DNA of 64,000 nucleotides from Brenneria roseae subsp. roseae (GTDB lineage Bacteria; Pseudomonadota; Gammaproteobacteria; Enterobacterales; Enterobacteriaceae): NCBI RefSeq assembly GCF_003115845.1, contig NZ_KZ819033.1, positions 62,001 to 126,000 of the forward strand, read 5' to 3'. Shown piece by piece: positions 55,869 to 64,000 of this stretch (position 1 is its first letter; each line of letters starts with the position of its first letter). The notes under the pieces were generated by a model. It saw only the letters and a program-made list of their open reading frames with translations, ran no database searches and was not told where the DNA came from. The position numbers and the translations under genes were made by a program.

Positions 55869-57929
55869 ATGAAAAAGAAACTGTGTGTCATCGGGCTGGC
55901 GGAGGTCGTCTGCGACGCCATGGGCGCGCGCCTGAGGTCGCTGATCGGTGAATACGCCGAGATCATGTGCTGGTGCCTCGAGACCAGCGACAATGCGCCG
56001 CCGCGCGGCTACGACCTGTACCTCGCGACCTATCCCGGCACCTATGAATACGCCAAGCGCATTCTCCCTGATGGCACCCCGATACTGCTGGCGGGTCGGT
56101 TCGTAAACCCATCGAACTTCGACCGGCTTCTCGAACTGCCCAAGGGAACCCATGTGCTGGCGGTCGACAATTCACTGGAGAGGGCGAAATACCTCATGTG
56201 GGAAATTGCCCGCTTCGGGATCAATCATCTCGACATATCCCCATATTATCCCGGCGGTCCAGAGCCTGCGGACATGGACCAGGCTGTCGCTATCGGCGCC
56301 GGCAGAAAGAAAAACGTTCCCGACGGCATGGAATTCATCGATCTCGGCGTGAAGGATATCACCATCACGACCTATGCCGCGATCCTGCGGGCGCTCTCCA
56401 TTTCCGACGACGTGCTCAACACCATCGCCCACACCTACATGGATTCCGTTTTCGAGACGGCGCGCCGCAGCAACAAACTCAGAACGCGCCGGGATACGAT
56501 CATCAACAACATCGACGAGATCATCCTCGGCATCGACGAGGAAGGCGCCATCATCTTCAAGAACCACGCCGCCGAAGGCCTGATCGCGAACGTCGGCAAG
56601 ACCGACGCGTTGCGCTTCGAGGACGTCTTCACCGAATTGGAGCATCCCTTCTCGTATTATTACGAGAACAGCAACGAGGAAATCGTCACCAGGATCAACA
56701 ATCTGTACCACGTGCTCCAGATCAAGCCCGTCGCCGAGCCGATCGGGGGGAATATCGGCGCGATCATCATCGTGAAACCCGTCAATCGGGTCCAGGAATT
56801 GGAGAACAAAGTCAGACGCAAGCTGAAGGGGTCGGGACTGACGGCGAAATATTCCTTCGCCGACATATTGGGGAAATCTCCGGCCATCCGGCAGGCGGTG
56901 GAGATAGCACGCAAGTTCGCCGACACCTCTCTGACCGTGCTACTGGAGAGCGAGAGCGGAACGGGCAAGGAACTCTTCGCCCAGTCCATCCACCAGGCTT
57001 CCGCCTGCGCCAACGGCCCGTTCGTCGCCTTCAACTTCTCTGCGCTGCCGGAGACCTTGGCCGAGAGCGAGCTGTTCGGATACGAGGAGGGCGCTTTCAC
57101 CGGCGCGCGCCGTGGCGGCAAACCCGGCCTGTTCGAGCAGGCCCACAACGGTACGATCTTTCTGGACGAACTGGGGAGCGCCTCGCTCGGCGTGCAGGCC
57201 CGGCTGCTCCGGGTGCTGGAGGAGCGGGAGGTGCGCCGCATCGGCGGCGAGCGGGTGCTGCCGATCTCCGTGCGCGTCATCGCCGCCACCAACGAAAGCC
57301 TCGTTGCCATGATCCGCGACAAACAGTTCCGCCAGGATCTGTTCTATCGAATCTGCACCTGCCCCTTGTACATTCCGCCGCTGCGCAAGCGCAAAGGCGA
57401 CGTGCTACTCCTGGCCAAGCATTTCGCCGAAACGCATCACGCCCACAACCTGAAGTTCGACAGGGAGCTGGAGGATTTCTGCAACACCTACGACTGGCCG
57501 GGCAATGTGCGCGAGTTACAGAACATGGTCACCTATCTGTGTACGGTCGTGCCTTCGGGCCGCACCTGCACCATCGCCGATCTACCGCGCTACTTTCAAT
57601 CGGCCAGCTATTCACCGAACCTCGACGAGAAGGAACAGATTCTGCTCGCCACCGTCCGCGAAGAGCTGATGAAGAACGGCACTCTGGACGTCTGCAAAGC
57701 GATCCTGTCCATCTACAGCACGAAGACCAAGGGCCAGAACATGGGGCGGGAGCCGCTGTTCAGCCTGTTGAAGAGCAATGACGACGACATCACCTATCCG
57801 GCGCTGAGGCGCCATCTCGGCGTGCTGAAGCGCCACGACATGCTGCGCGCGGGCTCAACCAAGCAGGGCACCGAAATCACGCCTCTCGGCCGCGAATTTC
57901 TGAACTATATCAACCGCGTAAAACCATGA
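55869..57929 (+). CDS. Sigma-54-dependent transcriptional activator with unusual ends
   Basis: A 686-aa AAA+ enhancer-binding protein. Residues 1-200 form a sensory domain that I do not recognise for certain (no receiver Asp; the start CVIGLAEVVCDAM recalls PrpR-type ligand domains). A PAS-like segment is at about 207-310. In the AAA+ core, Walker A is SESGTGKE at 361-368 (first Gly of GESGTGKE is Ser), the sigma-54 loop GAFTGA is at 408-414, Walker B is TIFLDEL and WPGNVREL is at 543-550. The C-terminus (about 630-680) looks like a winged helix, not the usual Fis helix. GAGGGGG lies before ATG 55869. Codon use is GC-rich, unlike the flanks. It probably drives the operon behind the sigma-54 promoter at 58141. 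Confidence 0.87.
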   Translation: MKKKLCVIGLAEVVCDAMGARLRSLIGEYAEIMCWCLETSDNAPPRGYDLYLATYPGTYEYAKRILPDGTPILLAGRFVNPSNFDRLLELPKGTHVLAVDNSLERAKYLMWEIARFGINHLDISPYYPGGPEPADMDQAVAIGAGRKKNVPDGMEFIDLGVKDITITTYAAILRALSISDDVLNTIAHTYMDSVFETARRSNKLRTRRDTIINNIDEIILGIDEEGAIIFKNHAAEGLIANVGKTDALRFEDVFTELEHPFSYYYENSNEEIVTRINNLYHVLQIKPVAEPIGGNIGAIIIVKPVNRVQELENKVRRKLKGSGLTAKYSFADILGKSPAIRQAVEIARKFADTSLTVLLESESGTGKELFAQSIHQASACANGPFVAFNFSALPETLAESELFGYEEGAFTGARRGGKPGLFEQAHNGTIFLDELGSASLGVQARLLRVLEEREVRRIGGERVLPISVRVIAATNESLVAMIRDKQFRQDLFYRICTCPLYIPPLRKRKGDVLLLAKHFAETHHAHNLKFDRELEDFCNTYDWPGNVRELQNMVTYLCTVVPSGRTCTIADLPRYFQSASYSPNLDEKEQILLATVREELMKNGTLDVCKAILSIYSTKTKGQNMGREPLFSLLKSNDDDITYPALRRHLGVLKRHDMLRAGSTKQGTEITPLGREFLNYINRVKP

Positions 57930-58038
57930 GCGGAAGGCAAAGGCCGCGCCGGTGTGAGATCCGCCGCCGGAAGCGGCTTCACCGCAATGCACAGACCCTG
58001 CAAGACACCGCACGGCGGAGAAAATAGTAAGGCATGGC

Positions 58039-58086
58039 GCAACTCAATTGGGATGGATTAGGTCGGTTCAATATCCCAATAGTTGC
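58039..58086. promoter_or_regulatory. Long inverted repeat, candidate activator-binding site
   Basis: GCAACTCAATTGGGAT (58039-58054) faces ATCCCAATAGTTGC (58073-58086); the arms match over 14 bases with a two-base gap. It is centred about 80 bases upstream of the sigma-54 promoter, the usual place for an enhancer site of a sigma-54 activator. Confidence 0.65.
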
Positions 58087-58140
58087 TATAAATATCTTTA
58101 ATATTCTTATTTTATTATTAATTTCAACCAGTTATTAGTT

Positions 58141-58156
58141 TGGCACATCTCCTGCA
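58141..58156 (+). promoter_or_regulatory. Sigma-54 (-24/-12) promoter of the carboxylate operon
   Basis: TGGCACATCTCCTGCA: TGGCAC at -24 and CTGCA at -12, with exactly ten bases between GG and GC, one mismatch from the TGGCAC-N5-TTGCA consensus. It lies 52 bases before the first MmgE/PrpD start and just after the gene of a sigma-54 activator. Confidence 0.85.
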
Positions 58157-58207
58157 TAACGAGCGCATCAAACAACTGCATCATACCTCACGGAGACTCC
58201 AGACATC

Positions 58208-59641
58208 ATGACGTCAATTCAAAACAACCCTTTCGCCATCGTCCCGGCCGACACGACCATGACACGGGATGCGGCGAGATTCGTCGAAACCGTCGCCTTT
58301 GGCGACATGCCGACGGAAGTGCTGCGCGTCGGCACCCGTTGCCTGCTCGACGGCCTTGGACTGTACGTAGCCGGCTCGGACCATGAATGCGTGAACATTC
58401 TGGCGAAGATCGCAAAAGACACCGGCGGCAAGGGAGAAGCCCCGCTCCTCGGCGATCCCGGCACCAGGGTGCCCGCGCCCATCGCGGCGCGTGTCATGGG
58501 GACCGCCGGTCACGTGCACGACTGGGATGACTCCCAGGTCAGCCTCGACCCCGATCACGTGTATGGTCTCCTCACCCACCCGACCATGCCCTCCCTTACC
58601 GGCGCCCTCGTCGCCGCGCAGATGCGCGGCGGCGTCTCCGGCAGGGATTTCATGCTGGCGTTCATGACCGGGTTCGAAGTCGAGACGAAGATCTCGGAAT
58701 GGATGCTGCCGCAGCATTATCGACGCGGCTTCCATTCCAGCGGTACGGTCGGCACGTTCGGCGCCTATGCGGCGGCCGCCAAGGTGCTTGGCCTAAAAGG
58801 TGACACGCTGCGCTGGGGTTTCGGCATCGCCGCGAGCCTCGCCGCCGGCATCCGCGTCAATTTCGGCACCATGACTAAATCGCTGCATGTCGGCCGCGCC
58901 TGCGAGAACGGCATCACCGCCGCCATCCTCGCCAAGGCAGGCTATACCGCCGATCCCTCTGCGCTGGACGGCATCTGGGGCTTTTGCGCCGTACTCGGCG
59001 GCGGCGTTTCGCCGGACAAGATCGCGCAAGGCTTCGGCAAGACCTGGAGCATCGACCGCCCGGGAGTGAGCATCAAGCCTTATCCCTGCGGCGTGCTGAC
59101 TCATCCGTCCGCCGACCTGATGCTGAAGCTGGTCAGGGACAATGGCGTCAAGAGCGGCGAGGTTGAACGGATCATCTTGCGCGCCGGCTCGAATATCCTG
59201 AACCCAATCCGCTACCCGATCGCGAAGAACCACCTGCAGGCCAAATTCTCGCTGCCGGCGATCCTGGCCATGATGGTACTCAGCGGCAAGGCCGGTAAAC
59301 GGGAATTCTCCGATGCTTTTGTTGGCAGCGACGCCATGCAGGCCATGCAGCAACGTATTTCCTGCCAGTTCGATCCGGCCATCGAGGCCAAAGGTTTCGA
59401 CAAGATGCGATCGAGCATCGAGATCGTCCTCAAGGACGGCCGCTCGCTCCGCGGCGACGCCGACGAGCGCTACCGCGGCGGACCCGATAATCCCATCACC
59501 GACGCCGAACTCGAAGGCAAGGTTTTCAGCTGCGCCGAAGACGTACTTAGCAACGCCGCCACCGAGCGATTGATCGATCACGCCTGGAGAGTTTTGGACC
59601 TGAAGGACGTCTCGATCCTGACGACACTTCTGCACGAATAA
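58208..59641 (+). CDS. MmgE/PrpD family protein, copy 1
   Basis: A 477-aa member of the MmgE/PrpD fold (2-methylcitrate dehydratase, cis-aconitate decarboxylase, iminodisuccinate epimerase). Active-site segments are present: GHVHDWDDSQ (His104, Asp105, Asp107-108), THPTMPS (His124), GFHSSGTVG (His176) and TMTKSLHVGRACENG (Lys224, His227). This GTMTK version differs from the KRLHPGWA version of the second copy, so they are not recent duplicates. It works without metal or cofactor in known relatives. The substrate is unknown, most likely a C4-C7 di- or tricarboxylate brought in by the adjacent transporter. GGAG precedes ATG 58208. Confidence 0.88.
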   Translation: MTSIQNNPFAIVPADTTMTRDAARFVETVAFGDMPTEVLRVGTRCLLDGLGLYVAGSDHECVNILAKIAKDTGGKGEAPLLGDPGTRVPAPIAARVMGTAGHVHDWDDSQVSLDPDHVYGLLTHPTMPSLTGALVAAQMRGGVSGRDFMLAFMTGFEVETKISEWMLPQHYRRGFHSSGTVGTFGAYAAAAKVLGLKGDTLRWGFGIAASLAAGIRVNFGTMTKSLHVGRACENGITAAILAKAGYTADPSALDGIWGFCAVLGGGVSPDKIAQGFGKTWSIDRPGVSIKPYPCGVLTHPSADLMLKLVRDNGVKSGEVERIILRAGSNILNPIRYPIAKNHLQAKFSLPAILAMMVLSGKAGKREFSDAFVGSDAMQAMQQRISCQFDPAIEAKGFDKMRSSIEIVLKDGRSLRGDADERYRGGPDNPITDAELEGKVFSCAEDVLSNAATERLIDHAWRVLDLKDVSILTTLLHE

Positions 59642-59670
59642 TAATAATTCCGCAACCCGGAGAGACCATT

Positions 59671-61128
59671 ATGGTAAACATTCAAGGTATTCCTCCAGCA
59701 GGGAAAACGCCCTCAAAACATTTTCTCGCGACGTACTGGCCGCACCTGGCATGGGTCGGCACGTTTCTGGTTATCTGGCTGATCCCAAGTCCAGCCGGCC
59801 TCGATCCCAAGGCATGGCAACTGTTCGCCATCTTCGTGGCGACGATCGTCGGCTTCATGACCAAACCCTACCCGATGGCGGTCATCGCCCTTACCGCCAT
59901 CGCCGTGACGGGACTGACCCAGACGCTGACGCCTGCGCAGACCTTAAGTGGCTTCAGCGATACGACCATCTGGCTTATCTGCAGCGCGTTCTTTATTTCA
60001 CGTGCCTTCCTCAAAACCGGACTGGGCAACCGCATCGCCTATCTGTTCATGAGCATGGTGGGCAAAACGCCCCTTGGTCTGGCCTACGCCACGACGTTGA
60101 CCAATATCGTTCTGGCTCCCGTAATCCCTTCCAACACCGCGCGTCTCGGCGGCATCCTGTTCCCCCTACAGTTGGCGATCTCGCTCGCCTACGACAGCGA
60201 TCCGGCCAAGGGCACCGGCCGGCGCATCGGCTCGTTCCTGATGTCCAACGCATTCCAGGGCAATCTGGTCATCTCGGCGATGTTTCTGACGGCCATGGCG
60301 TCCAACCCGCTGATGGTCGGCTTCGCCCGCGACGTCGGCGTGGAGATCACCTGGGGCACCTGGGCCCTGGCGGGTGCCGTCCCCGGTCTCCTGTGCCTGA
60401 CTGTACTGCCGCTGATCCTGATGGTGGTGTGGCCCCCCGAGATCAAGAAAAGTCCTGAGGCTGCGGCCCTTGCCAAAGAGAAGCTAACGGCGATGGGGAA
60501 GATTACGCGTAGCGAGTACATCATGCTTGGTGTGTTCGTCGGCTTGATCGGGCTGTGGACCATCGGCGACATGATGTTCAAAGTCAACGCCACCATTGCC
60601 GCCCTGATCGGTCTCGCCGTTCTGCTGCTGACACGGGTTTTGTCCTGGTCCGACCTGGCTGCGGAAAAGGGCGCCTGGAATACGCTCATCTGGTTCTCCG
60701 CGCTGGTCATGATGGCCAATTTCCTTAATAAACTCGGCCTCATTCCGTGGATGAGCGAGCAGCTGGCAGGCTACGTCAGCGGATTTGATTGGTATGCGGC
60801 ATTTATCCTGTTGTGCGTGATTTATGTGCTCGCGCATTACTTCTTCGCCAGCGCGACGGCGCACGTGGCCTCCATGTATCCGGCCTTCCTGGGCGTCATC
60901 CTGGCGGTTGGGACACCGCCGGTGCTCGGCGTGCTGGGTCTGTGCTTCGCCAGTAATTTGATGGGCGGCATCACGCATTACGGACTGGGTTCCGGACCGA
61001 TCTTCTACGACTCCGGTTATATCCCCCTGCGGCCCTTCTGGCTGCTCGGCCTGCTGTTCTGCGTCGTGTTCCTGACCATTTACCTGGGTATCGGCCCGAT
61101 CTGGTGGAGGATGGTGGGCCTGATCTAG
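59671..61128 (+). CDS. DASS-family di/tricarboxylate transporter
   Basis: A 485-aa inner-membrane carrier of the divalent anion:sodium symporter family (CitT/TtdT/SdcS type), with about 12-14 helices. The two Ser-Asn/Ala-Thr substrate motifs are clear: PSNTARLGG (about residues 152-160) and ASATAHVASMYPAF in the second half. Family members carry citrate, succinate, tartrate or 2-oxoglutarate, by sodium symport or by exchange with succinate. It lies between the two MmgE/PrpD genes (29 bases after the first, 70 before the second). GGAGAGACC precedes the ATG. Confidence 0.9.
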   Translation: MVNIQGIPPAGKTPSKHFLATYWPHLAWVGTFLVIWLIPSPAGLDPKAWQLFAIFVATIVGFMTKPYPMAVIALTAIAVTGLTQTLTPAQTLSGFSDTTIWLICSAFFISRAFLKTGLGNRIAYLFMSMVGKTPLGLAYATTLTNIVLAPVIPSNTARLGGILFPLQLAISLAYDSDPAKGTGRRIGSFLMSNAFQGNLVISAMFLTAMASNPLMVGFARDVGVEITWGTWALAGAVPGLLCLTVLPLILMVVWPPEIKKSPEAAALAKEKLTAMGKITRSEYIMLGVFVGLIGLWTIGDMMFKVNATIAALIGLAVLLLTRVLSWSDLAAEKGAWNTLIWFSALVMMANFLNKLGLIPWMSEQLAGYVSGFDWYAAFILLCVIYVLAHYFFASATAHVASMYPAFLGVILAVGTPPVLGVLGLCFASNLMGGITHYGLGSGPIFYDSGYIPLRPFWLLGLLFCVVFLTIYLGIGPIWWRMVGLI

Positions 61129-61198
61129 AGATGCACGGCGCGTTAATGCGACGATTTTCTATTTTTTTGATTCATAACATATTTTAAGGAGTTCCAAC

Positions 61199-62581
61199 AT
61201 GAGCCAGTCTGCTACCCCGGACCTCAGCGTCAGCGAACGCTTCGCCCAAAGCCTCGCCAGGATCCGCTACGAGGATATTCCGGAAAAAACCCGCGGCGTC
61301 ATTCTCGATGATCTTATCGACTGCTTCGGCCTGATTATCTCCGGGCGACACGCCCCCTATGTGCGCCAGCTTATCGACAGTTGCGACCGCGACGGCGAAT
61401 GCACCGTGCCGGGCCAGTCCAGAGCCCTTGATGCGGCGGGAGCGGCCATGGTGAACGGGGCCGCCATCCACGGCGAGGACTTCGACGACACGCTGGAGGG
61501 CTCCCCCCTCCATGTCGGATGCTTCGCCGTCCCGGCCGTGCTGGCGGCCACCGAACGCTTCGGCCTGAGCGGCAAGAACCTGATGCTCGGCGTCGCCGTC
61601 GGAATGGAAGCCGCGAGCCGGCTCAACGCCGTCGCGCCGGGCAAGATCCACGCTCAAGGCTTCCATCCCACCGCCGCAATCGGACCGTTCGGCGCCGCCG
61701 CTGGCGTCTCCGCCGCACTCGGCCTGAGTCCGCAGACCATGGCCAGCGCCTTCGGCATCGCCGGCAGCCTTGCCTCGGGCATCATCGAATATCTGGCGGA
61801 AGGGGCGTGGACCAAACGCCTGCATCCCGGCTGGGCCGCACAGGCCGGCTATCGCGCCGCCCGCATCGCCCAGCAGGGCTTTCTCGCGCCGCGGCGGGTG
61901 TTCGACGGCAAGCACAGCTTCTATCATGCCTTCGCGCCGACGGCGCAGCCCGCTTTCGAGCATCTCACCGAAGGCGTGGGCGAGAGCTGGCGGATCGACG
62001 GCCTGACCTTCAAACCCTTTGCCAGCGGCACCATGACCCATCCCTACATGGATTGCATGATCCGCCTGGCGGCCGAAAACCACGATCCGGACGACATCGT
62101 CGACATTCTCTGCGAGACGAGCGACGGTTACGTCCATCGGCTGTGGGAGCCACTGGCGGAAAAGCACCAGCCCGGCAACGGCTACGCCGCCAAATTCAGC
62201 GTCCCCTGGTGCATGGCCATGGCCTATTTCGAGAAGGACGCGGGGCTGGCGCAATTCGCCGAGGAACTCGTCCACGATGCCAAGATTGTGCAGCTAGCCA
62301 AGAAGATCCGCTACGTCGTCGATCCGAACAACGAGTACCCGGCCAACTACACCGGCCACATCAAGGTCACCTTCCGTGACGGCAAGGTGCGTGAAATCCG
62401 CCAGCCCTACATGCGCGGCAGTTCACGCGCCCCCCTGTCCCACGACGATCTGGTGCGCAAATTCCGTGGGAATATCATCTATGGAGGCTGGTCTCCCGCG
62501 ATGGGAGAAAGGCTGCTGGACTTCCTGCTCGACATGCCGGCTCATCGCGATCTCACCGGACTGCGCATGTTCCGCCTATGA
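61199..62581 (+). CDS. MmgE/PrpD family protein, copy 2
   Basis: A 460-aa MmgE/PrpD protein of the canonical type. Segments NGAAIHGEDFDDT (His91, Asp94, Asp96-97, Thr98), PLHVGC (His105), GFHPTAAIGPFGAAAG (His156) and WTKRLHPGWAAQAG (Lys206, His209) match the active site of the fold. Spacing is close to that I recall for mammalian cis-aconitate decarboxylase (Asp93, Thr97, His103, His159, Lys207). Dehydration, decarboxylation or epimerisation of a polycarboxylate is therefore plausible. AAGGAG precedes ATG 61199. Last gene of the operon. Confidence 0.88.
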   Translation: MSQSATPDLSVSERFAQSLARIRYEDIPEKTRGVILDDLIDCFGLIISGRHAPYVRQLIDSCDRDGECTVPGQSRALDAAGAAMVNGAAIHGEDFDDTLEGSPLHVGCFAVPAVLAATERFGLSGKNLMLGVAVGMEAASRLNAVAPGKIHAQGFHPTAAIGPFGAAAGVSAALGLSPQTMASAFGIAGSLASGIIEYLAEGAWTKRLHPGWAAQAGYRAARIAQQGFLAPRRVFDGKHSFYHAFAPTAQPAFEHLTEGVGESWRIDGLTFKPFASGTMTHPYMDCMIRLAAENHDPDDIVDILCETSDGYVHRLWEPLAEKHQPGNGYAAKFSVPWCMAMAYFEKDAGLAQFAEELVHDAKIVQLAKKIRYVVDPNNEYPANYTGHIKVTFRDGKVREIRQPYMRGSSRAPLSHDDLVRKFRGNIIYGGWSPAMGERLLDFLLDMPAHRDLTGLRMFRL

Positions 62582-62697
62582 GGTTCCAGTTTGGGCGCGG
62601 CCCCGTCAACGGCCTGGCAGACTGTCATCGAACCGGGTGAATGAACTTCGGCGCTGAATAAACGCCAATATGGTTCAGGCTGGACGCTTACGGACGT

Positions 62698-62738
62698 AAA
62701 AAAACCCGCCAATCCTTACTGGATTGGCGGGTTTTTTT
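62698..62738. terminator. Strong bidirectional terminator between island and proK
   Basis: A run AAAAAAACCCGCCAATCC pairs with GGATTGGCGGGTTTTTTT around a TTACT loop. It serves the tRNA gene on the minus strand and may also end the carboxylate operon. Confidence 0.9.
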
Positions 62739-62785
62739 ATTTTTCGGTGAAATCGTCTGTTCCAGATATTCGCCGAAAATCAATT

Positions 62786-62862
<77 letters not shown>

Positions 62863-62992
62863 AGTGCGGCGCATATTACTGCGACCCTATTGAAGCGTCA
62901 ATCCCTTTTTAGAAAAAGGATTATGCCTGTTGGTAAAGTGTCCGGCCGGCCCTCTATCATCCTTCCACCGACATCCCTGTCGGATATTTTTA

Positions 62993-64000
62993 TCAACTGG
63001 ACGGCTTATTACACCAGTTGTTTTTCGGGTTGATACCACCATCGGGCGAGGAATATCCCAGACATCCCAAAATGGTATCAAACAGCTCTTCGTGACGATG
63101 GGTCTTGCCGATCCGCTGCTGCGCCTTGAGCTGATCAAATGCATTCATGTTATTGGGTTCAGCCAGAAATTTATCCGATGCCCATACCATCATAGGAGAG
63201 CGAAACTGCTCCGGCGGCGCCATATCACGCGGAGTACCATGCAGGTGATAATTATCATTGATGGATTCGCCGTGATCGGAGGCATAGAACACCAACGCCT
63301 TTTTATCCCTGACCTGATCAATGACCCGATCGATAAAACTATCGGTATACAGCACACTGTTATCAAACGCGTTAATAAGCTGTTCGCGAGAGCAAGAAGC
63401 ATCCACGCCCAGGCATTCCGGCTGATAACGGGCATAGCTGCGGGGATAGCGCATGGAATAAAGATAATGCGACCCCTTGGTATGCAGCACAATCAAATGT
63501 TTTCCTTTCGGATAATGAGCCAGGGAATCCTTCACTTCATCCACCAGCAACATATCATCCACCGACTTACCATCATTTTGTTTTTCAGACGCAATCATTT
63601 CACGGAAAGAGTAATTATCCGCCTCAATACTGTTGTAGAACCATACCTCGCTTTGCATTGCGAAAAGCTCAGAGGTGAACCCCAGTTCTTTCATCACAGC
63701 GAAAATGTTTTGCTCTTTCAATGTCCGCTGCGGGTTATCTTCCGTCCCGCCTTCGCGCACGAACATACAACGCAGGGAGAGCTTGGTTGAGGTATCACAG
63801 GATTGCCCCCGGAAAGCGACCAGATTCCGCTCCTTGGACAACTTCGGTGTCGTATCCCGTTCGTATCCCAGTAACCCCATATGGTCCCAGCGAGTTGTTT
63901 CACCAATGATGAAAACCACATAGGTATCCTCAATCCCTTTAGGTGGAATGTATGTGAAATGCTTACCCGGATCGAAGAGGTTTGATGAATCCTGACTTTC
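62993..64000 (-). CDS. eptB: Kdo2-lipid A phosphoethanolamine transferase EptB, C-terminal part (cut by window edge)
   Basis: The C-terminal catalytic (sulfatase-fold) half of an inner-membrane enzyme that adds phosphoethanolamine to the outer Kdo of lipopolysaccharide. The start lies beyond base 64000. The nucleophile threonine is in GETTRWDHMG, and the metal-site residues are in SCDTSTKLSLRC, HTKGSHY and ASDHGES. The sequence ends CLGYSSPDGGINPKNNWC, close to E. coli EptB. It lies 130 bases from proK on the same strand, as in E. coli. Confidence 0.93.
   Translation of the reverse strand, partial: ESQDSSNLFDPGKHFTYIPPKGIEDTYVVFIIGETTRWDHMGLLGYERDTTPKLSKERNLVAFRGQSCDTSTKLSLRCMFVREGGTEDNPQRTLKEQNIFAVMKELGFTSELFAMQSEVWFYNSIEADNYSFREMIASEKQNDGKSVDDMLLVDEVKDSLAHYPKGKHLIVLHTKGSHYLYSMRYPRSYARYQPECLGVDASCSREQLINAFDNSVLYTDSFIDRVIDQVRDKKALVFYASDHGESINDNYHLHGTPRDMAPPEQFRSPMMVWASDKFLAEPNNMNAFDQLKAQQRIGKTHRHEELFDTILGCLGYSSPDGGINPKNNWCNKPSS

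Noticed and set aside
55546-55872. 108-codon ORF before the sigma-54 activator
   Set aside because: No motif, no ribosome site and atypical composition; overlaps the likely promoter of the activator.
56198-57781. 527-codon open frame inside the sigma-54 activator gene
   Set aside because: Arg/His/Gln-rich translation with no fold pattern; it is the +1 shadow of a GC-rich gene whose own frame carries clear AAA+ motifs.
61519-62379. 286-codon open frame in the second MmgE/PrpD gene, and the 363-codon minus-strand frame 61184-62275
   Set aside because: Shadows in GC-rich DNA; low-complexity Arg- or Gly-rich translations and a real PrpD frame on top.

Overview
The window looks like the chromosome of an enterobacterium of the soft-rot group (Pectobacteriaceae: Dickeya, Brenneria, Pectobacterium or a relative). 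This rests on very high similarity to E. coli proteins remembered gene by gene, on E. coli-like gene order in several long blocks, and on a KdgR-type operator before the pectin-catabolism gene kdgK. The genus is inference; no rRNA or species marker is present.

Layout. 1-5.6 kb: an aminotransferase (cut by the left edge) and the livKHMGF branched-chain amino acid importer, all on the minus strand. 6.1-16 kb: panZ, then rpoH, ftsX, ftsE and ftsY on minus, then rsmD-yhhL on plus, yhhM plus a DUF1820 gene on minus, and yhhN and zntA on plus. rpoH has a clear sigma-E promoter overlapping a perfect CRP site. 16-19.3 kb: a Fur-controlled siderophore pair (binding lipoprotein and FepA-like receptor) with no permease. 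19.6-24.6 kb: tusA, yhhQ under a preQ1-I riboswitch, dcrB, a Tat-exported flavoprotein and yhhS. 24.8-32.2 kb: yhjD, a tautomerase, kdgK, yhjJ, dctA and an HmsP-like protein that has lost its EAL domain. 32.5-35.3 kb: ggt and eamA.

35.6-42.9 kb is a tightly overlapping plus-strand operon: a DppA-type binding protein, two permeases, a fused double ATPase, an FMN luciferase-like monooxygenase and a two-domain carboxymuconolactone-decarboxylase/AhpD protein. It appears to import a small peptide-like compound, possibly sulfur-containing, and process it by oxidation. 43.2-44.9 kb is a HipBA toxin-antitoxin pair with TTCC-N6-GGAA operator repeats. 45-55 kb returns to the core genome: gor, rlmJ, prlC, rsmJ, uspA, uspB, pitA and yhiN.

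55.0-62.6 kb is accessory DNA between yhiN and tRNA-Pro(CGG). It begins with decayed fragments (the C-terminal part of a PfkB-family kinase with a frameshift, and a 45-codon membrane ORF). It continues as a visibly GC-richer block with different codon use: an unusual sigma-54 activator, then a sigma-54 promoter with an upstream palindrome, then MmgE/PrpD - DASS carboxylate transporter - MmgE/PrpD. I read this as a self-contained, activator-controlled system for uptake and dehydration, decarboxylation or epimerisation of an unidentified di- or tricarboxylate. It is the best candidate here for an undescribed system. The window ends in proK and eptB (cut by the right edge).

A family of short GC-rich palindromic repeats is scattered between core genes, and one copy appears to have been absorbed into the coding sequence of yhjD. 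No CRISPR array, insertion sequence, integrase or rRNA was found.
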